From positions 1 to 16,560 of the forward strand of contig CABUTH010000025.1 in NCBI GenBank assembly GCA_902494465.1: a stretch of DNA of 16,560 nucleotides. Direction: 5' to 3'. Position 1 is the first letter of the stretch; each line of letters starts with the position of its first letter. This DNA comes from an uncultured Collinsella sp. Lineage in GTDB: Bacteria > Actinomycetota > Coriobacteriia > Coriobacteriales > Coriobacteriaceae. The notes under the pieces were generated by a model. That model saw nothing but the letters and a program-made list of their open reading frames with translations. It did no database searches and was not told the DNA's origin. Made by a program: the position numbers and the translations under genes. This document shows positions 14,183-16,560 of the stretch, one piece after another.

Positions 14183-14836
14183 ATGGGTTATTCGATCGTC
14201 AACATCCTTGGCGGCCTTCTGATCGTCACGTCCACCATGGTGGTCGTCTCCAAGAACATCAAACATTCCATCCACTGGTATGCGGTGCAGTCGCTGGTGC
14301 TCGTGGGGCTTCTCGCCACGCTCGGTGTCACCACCGGTGCGCAGGAGCTGCTAATGTGGGCTGGATCTGCCTTTATCACTAAGGTCGTCCTGGTCCCTTA
14401 CATCCTCAACCGCGCATACAAGAAGATGGGCGAGCCAAGCGACGCATCGCTCAAGGCCGGCCTTAAGCCCGCGTGGGCCATTTGCATCATCGCCGTCGAG
14501 GTCGCGATTTGCTTTGCCGTCGTGACGCAGATCAGCCTGCCCACGGCCGAGGTCGCAACGCCTGCGCTCGCTATTAGCTTCGCTCACTTCTTTGTGGGCC
14601 TCACCTGCATCATCTCGCAGCGCAACATCATGAAGCAGATCTTTGGATACTGCCTTATGGAAAACGGCAGCCATGTGACGCTTGCGCTTTTGGCCCCCAC
14701 CGCTCCCGAGATCATCGAGATCGGTATCGCCACCGACGCCATCTTTGCCGTCATCATCATGTCCATCGTCGTGCGTCGCATTTGGGACGACTCCCACTCG
14801 CTCGATGCGCGCGACCTGTCCGAGCTGAGGGGGTAG
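14183..14836 (+). CDS. hyfE: Hydrogenase-4 membrane subunit HyfE (NuoK/MrpC-like)
   Basis: A small membrane protein of 217 residues (E. coli HyfE is 216). Distinctive stretches are HWYAVQSLVLVGLLATLG (31-48), SAFITKVVLVPYIL (62-75), and the highly conserved QRNIMKQIFGYCLMENGSH (146-164) followed by APEIIEIGIATDAIFAVIIM. It is found in FHL-2 but not in Hyc-type FHL-1. AGGAGGT at 14168-14174 sits before the ATG, 13 bp after hyfD. It ends three bases before hyfF. Confidence 0.95.
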   Translation: MGYSIVNILGGLLIVTSTMVVVSKNIKHSIHWYAVQSLVLVGLLATLGVTTGAQELLMWAGSAFITKVVLVPYILNRAYKKMGEPSDASLKAGLKPAWAICIIAVEVAICFAVVTQISLPTAEVATPALAISFAHFFVGLTCIISQRNIMKQIFGYCLMENGSHVTLALLAPTAPEIIEIGIATDAIFAVIIMSIVVRRIWDDSHSLDARDLSELRG

Positions 14837-14839
14837 TCC

Positions 14840-16399
14840 ATGGAAACGTTGATTCTCGCCCTGCTCGCGACTCCTTTGGTGTTCTCGCTGGTCATGGCGT
14901 TTTTGCCCAAGAACACGTCTTATAACGTGTTTGCCGGTCTCAACCTGGTCTCCGTCGCAGCCGTCCTGGTGCTGTCGATTGTGACGGCCGGTGACGTCCT
15001 TATGAGCGGCGACACCGCGAGCGCTCTTGGCCTGTGGTTCCACCTCGATTCGCTGGGCGCCATCTTTGTGCTGCTCATCGGCTTTATCGGTTTTCTTACC
15101 GGGCTGTTCTCGCTGCCCTATGTAAAGGCCGATATCGAGGAGGGCTCCATGCCCGCCGAGCGCGCCAAGCAGTATTTTGCGCTGTTTAGCCTGTTTGTGT
15201 TCACCATGCTGCTCGCGTGCCTGTCCAACAACATGATCCTCACGTGGGCCGCTGTGGAGGCAACCACGCTTTCCACCGTGTTCCTCGTGGGTATCTACAA
15301 GAACAAGACGGCCCTCGAGGCTTCTTGGAAGTATGCGATGGTCTGCACCGCCGGCGTGGCCTTTGGCCTGTTCGGTACGCTGCTGATCTACGCCAACGCC
15401 GCCGACGTGATTCCCAACGCCCACGAGGCCGCATTCCTGTCGTGCGTGCTGCCGTATGCCGACCAGTTCGACCCGACGCTCATGCGCCTCGCCTTTGCGT
15501 TTATCGTGATCGGCTTTGGCACCAAGGCCGGCCTGTTCCCCATGCACACTTGGCTGCCCGATGCCCACTCCCAGGCCCCGAGCCCTGTCTCGGCCCTGCT
15601 CTCGGGCGTGCTACTTAAGTGCGCCATGCTCGTGATCATGCGCTTCTACGGCTTTACCATCCAGGCCGTAGGCGCCGAGTATCCGCAACTTTTGCTGTTG
15701 ATCGTCGGCACGCTGTCCATTTTGGTGGCGGCACTTTCGATGTTTCGCCAGGACGACCTCAAGCGCCGCTTTGCGTACTCGTCTGTGGAGAACGTGGGCG
15801 TTATCGCCCTGTGCCTGGGTATCGGTGGCCCGCTGGGTATCGCCGCGGCCCTGCTGCACTGCGTGTTCCACGGCTTTACCAAGACGCTTGCCTTCTGCGT
15901 GTCCGGCAACATCCAGCACGCCTTTGGTACGCGTAGCCTGGCCAAGATCCAGGGCGTCGTCGAGGTTGCCCCCGCAACCGCCGCGCTCGCCGTCCTGGCG
16001 CTGCTCGGTCTTGGTGCCTTCCCGCCCTTTGGCATGTTTATCTCCGAGTTCCTGACTTTTGTCGCCGGTGTTACCGCCGGTCCCATGTGGCTGGTCGTCG
16101 TGGTCGCCCTCGGTCTTACCGTGGCCATCTCCGCGCTCACCCGTATCGCACTCAAGTCGGTATTCGGCCATGCGCCCCAGGGCATGGGCAAGCATGAGGC
16201 CCCGGCGCTCATGCTTATCCCCGAAATCATCCTGGCTGTCATGATCTTGTGGTTTGGCATCGCCACCCCGCTGCCCCTCGTGCGCGGTGTGGAGACCGCG
16301 ACCGGCATCGTACTCGAGCAGAGCACCGAGGAACTTCACGCGACGCCGATGTACCGCGCTGTGTTCGGTACCGAGACCGCTCAGAGCGAGGTGGAGTAA
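14840..16399 (+). CDS. hyfF: Hydrogenase-4 membrane subunit HyfF (NuoL/M/N-like)
   Basis: The third antiporter-like subunit, 519 residues. Family residues are Glu140 in WAAVEATTLSTVFLVGIY, Lys229 in GFGTKAGLFPMHTWLPDAHSQAPSPVSALLSG, and Lys260 in the following helix. The central FRQDDLKRRFAYSSVENVG block and the histidine-rich ALLHCVFHGFTKTLAFC match HyfF. Together with HyfB and HyfD it gives three possible ion channels, more than Hyc-type FHL. The gene begins three bases after hyfE and ends three bases before hyfG, indicating tight co-translation. Confidence 0.95.
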   Translation: METLILALLATPLVFSLVMAFLPKNTSYNVFAGLNLVSVAAVLVLSIVTAGDVLMSGDTASALGLWFHLDSLGAIFVLLIGFIGFLTGLFSLPYVKADIEEGSMPAERAKQYFALFSLFVFTMLLACLSNNMILTWAAVEATTLSTVFLVGIYKNKTALEASWKYAMVCTAGVAFGLFGTLLIYANAADVIPNAHEAAFLSCVLPYADQFDPTLMRLAFAFIVIGFGTKAGLFPMHTWLPDAHSQAPSPVSALLSGVLLKCAMLVIMRFYGFTIQAVGAEYPQLLLLIVGTLSILVAALSMFRQDDLKRRFAYSSVENVGVIALCLGIGGPLGIAAALLHCVFHGFTKTLAFCVSGNIQHAFGTRSLAKIQGVVEVAPATAALAVLALLGLGAFPPFGMFISEFLTFVAGVTAGPMWLVVVVALGLTVAISALTRIALKSVFGHAPQGMGKHEAPALMLIPEIILAVMILWFGIATPLPLVRGVETATGIVLEQSTEELHATPMYRAVFGTETAQSEVE

Positions 16400-16402
16400 C
16401 GA

Positions 16403-16560
16403 ATGATTGAAACTGAGAACAAGGTGTATGCCCGTCGCTGCGAGAGCCATGTCGAGGCCCTGCGCCGCGCCGTTCCGGGCTGCATCGAGAAGGTCGAGTG
16501 GCAGTGTGAGGACCAGCTGACGATCACCGTCAAGCAGGACAAGCTGCCCGAGGCCGTCCC
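16403..16560 (+). CDS. hyfG: Hydrogenase-4 large subunit HyfG, N-terminal start (partial)
   Basis: Fifty-two codons are visible before the window ends. The segment from about residue 17 on, VEALRRAVPGCIEKVEWQCED and then QLTITVKQDKLPEAVP, resembles the N-terminal NuoC-like domain of HyfG/HycE. In that family this domain is fused to the [NiFe]-hydrogenase large subunit that binds the active site. The metal-binding cysteine motifs lie outside the window. The ATG is three bases after the hyfF stop. The position in the operon is exactly that expected for hyfG, which makes up for the short visible piece. Confidence 0.85.
   Translation, partial: MIETENKVYARRCESHVEALRRAVPGCIEKVEWQCEDQLTITVKQDKLPEAV

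Overview
The window looks like chromosomal DNA of a gut Coriobacteriia bacterium, most likely Collinsella or a close relative. The basis is high G+C coding DNA with strong G/C third-position bias, the pairing of a selenium-use cluster with a selenocysteine formate hydrogenlyase operon, and the overall character of the proteins. This assignment is recognition from memory and was not tested by a search.

Left part (1-2606, + strand): a compact selenium cluster. It holds the 3' half of selD (selenide, water dikinase), yedF (TusA-like plus DsrE-like domains), a small DUF3343 protein, and a class V aminotransferase of the cysteine desulfurase type whose start overlaps the DUF3343 stop (ATGA). A strong rho-independent terminator follows. 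Next come brnQ (2685-4043, branched-chain amino acid carrier) and a consensus sigma-70 promoter that drives tRNA-Pro(TGG) and tRNA-Gly(TCC), both with encoded CCA.

Middle part (4292-6234): mostly non-coding. The last 20 bases of the tRNA-Gly region are repeated 201 bp downstream. Between the copies lie an antisense copy of the T-arm and three back-to-back perfect hairpins, and a second terminator follows the second copy. Two large imperfect palindromes follow (4651-4723 and 4741-4900). A minus-strand toxin-antitoxin pair (RelB/DinJ-like antitoxin and PIN-domain toxin) lies at 5034-5805. After it come an AT-rich intergenic stretch and a structured leader.

Right part (6235-16560, + strand): an operon for a formate hydrogenlyase of the Hyf (FHL-2) type. 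The order is a hydN-like ferredoxin, fdhF, hyfA, hyfB, hyfC, hyfD, hyfE, hyfF and the start of hyfG, which runs off the window. fdhF carries an in-frame TGA at codon 140 followed at once by a SECIS hairpin, so conventional gene calling would split it in two. FdhF oxidises formate. Electrons should pass through the HydN- and HyfA-type iron-sulfur proteins to a [NiFe] hydrogenase, whose large subunit begins at the right edge. HyfB, C, D, E and F form a Complex I-like membrane arm that could pump ions.

The selenium cluster and the FHL operon fit together functionally: SelD makes the selenophosphate needed for the selenocysteine in FdhF. The genes are well-known families. The least explained parts of the window are the tRNA-Gly tail duplication with its hairpin cassette and the two palindromes.
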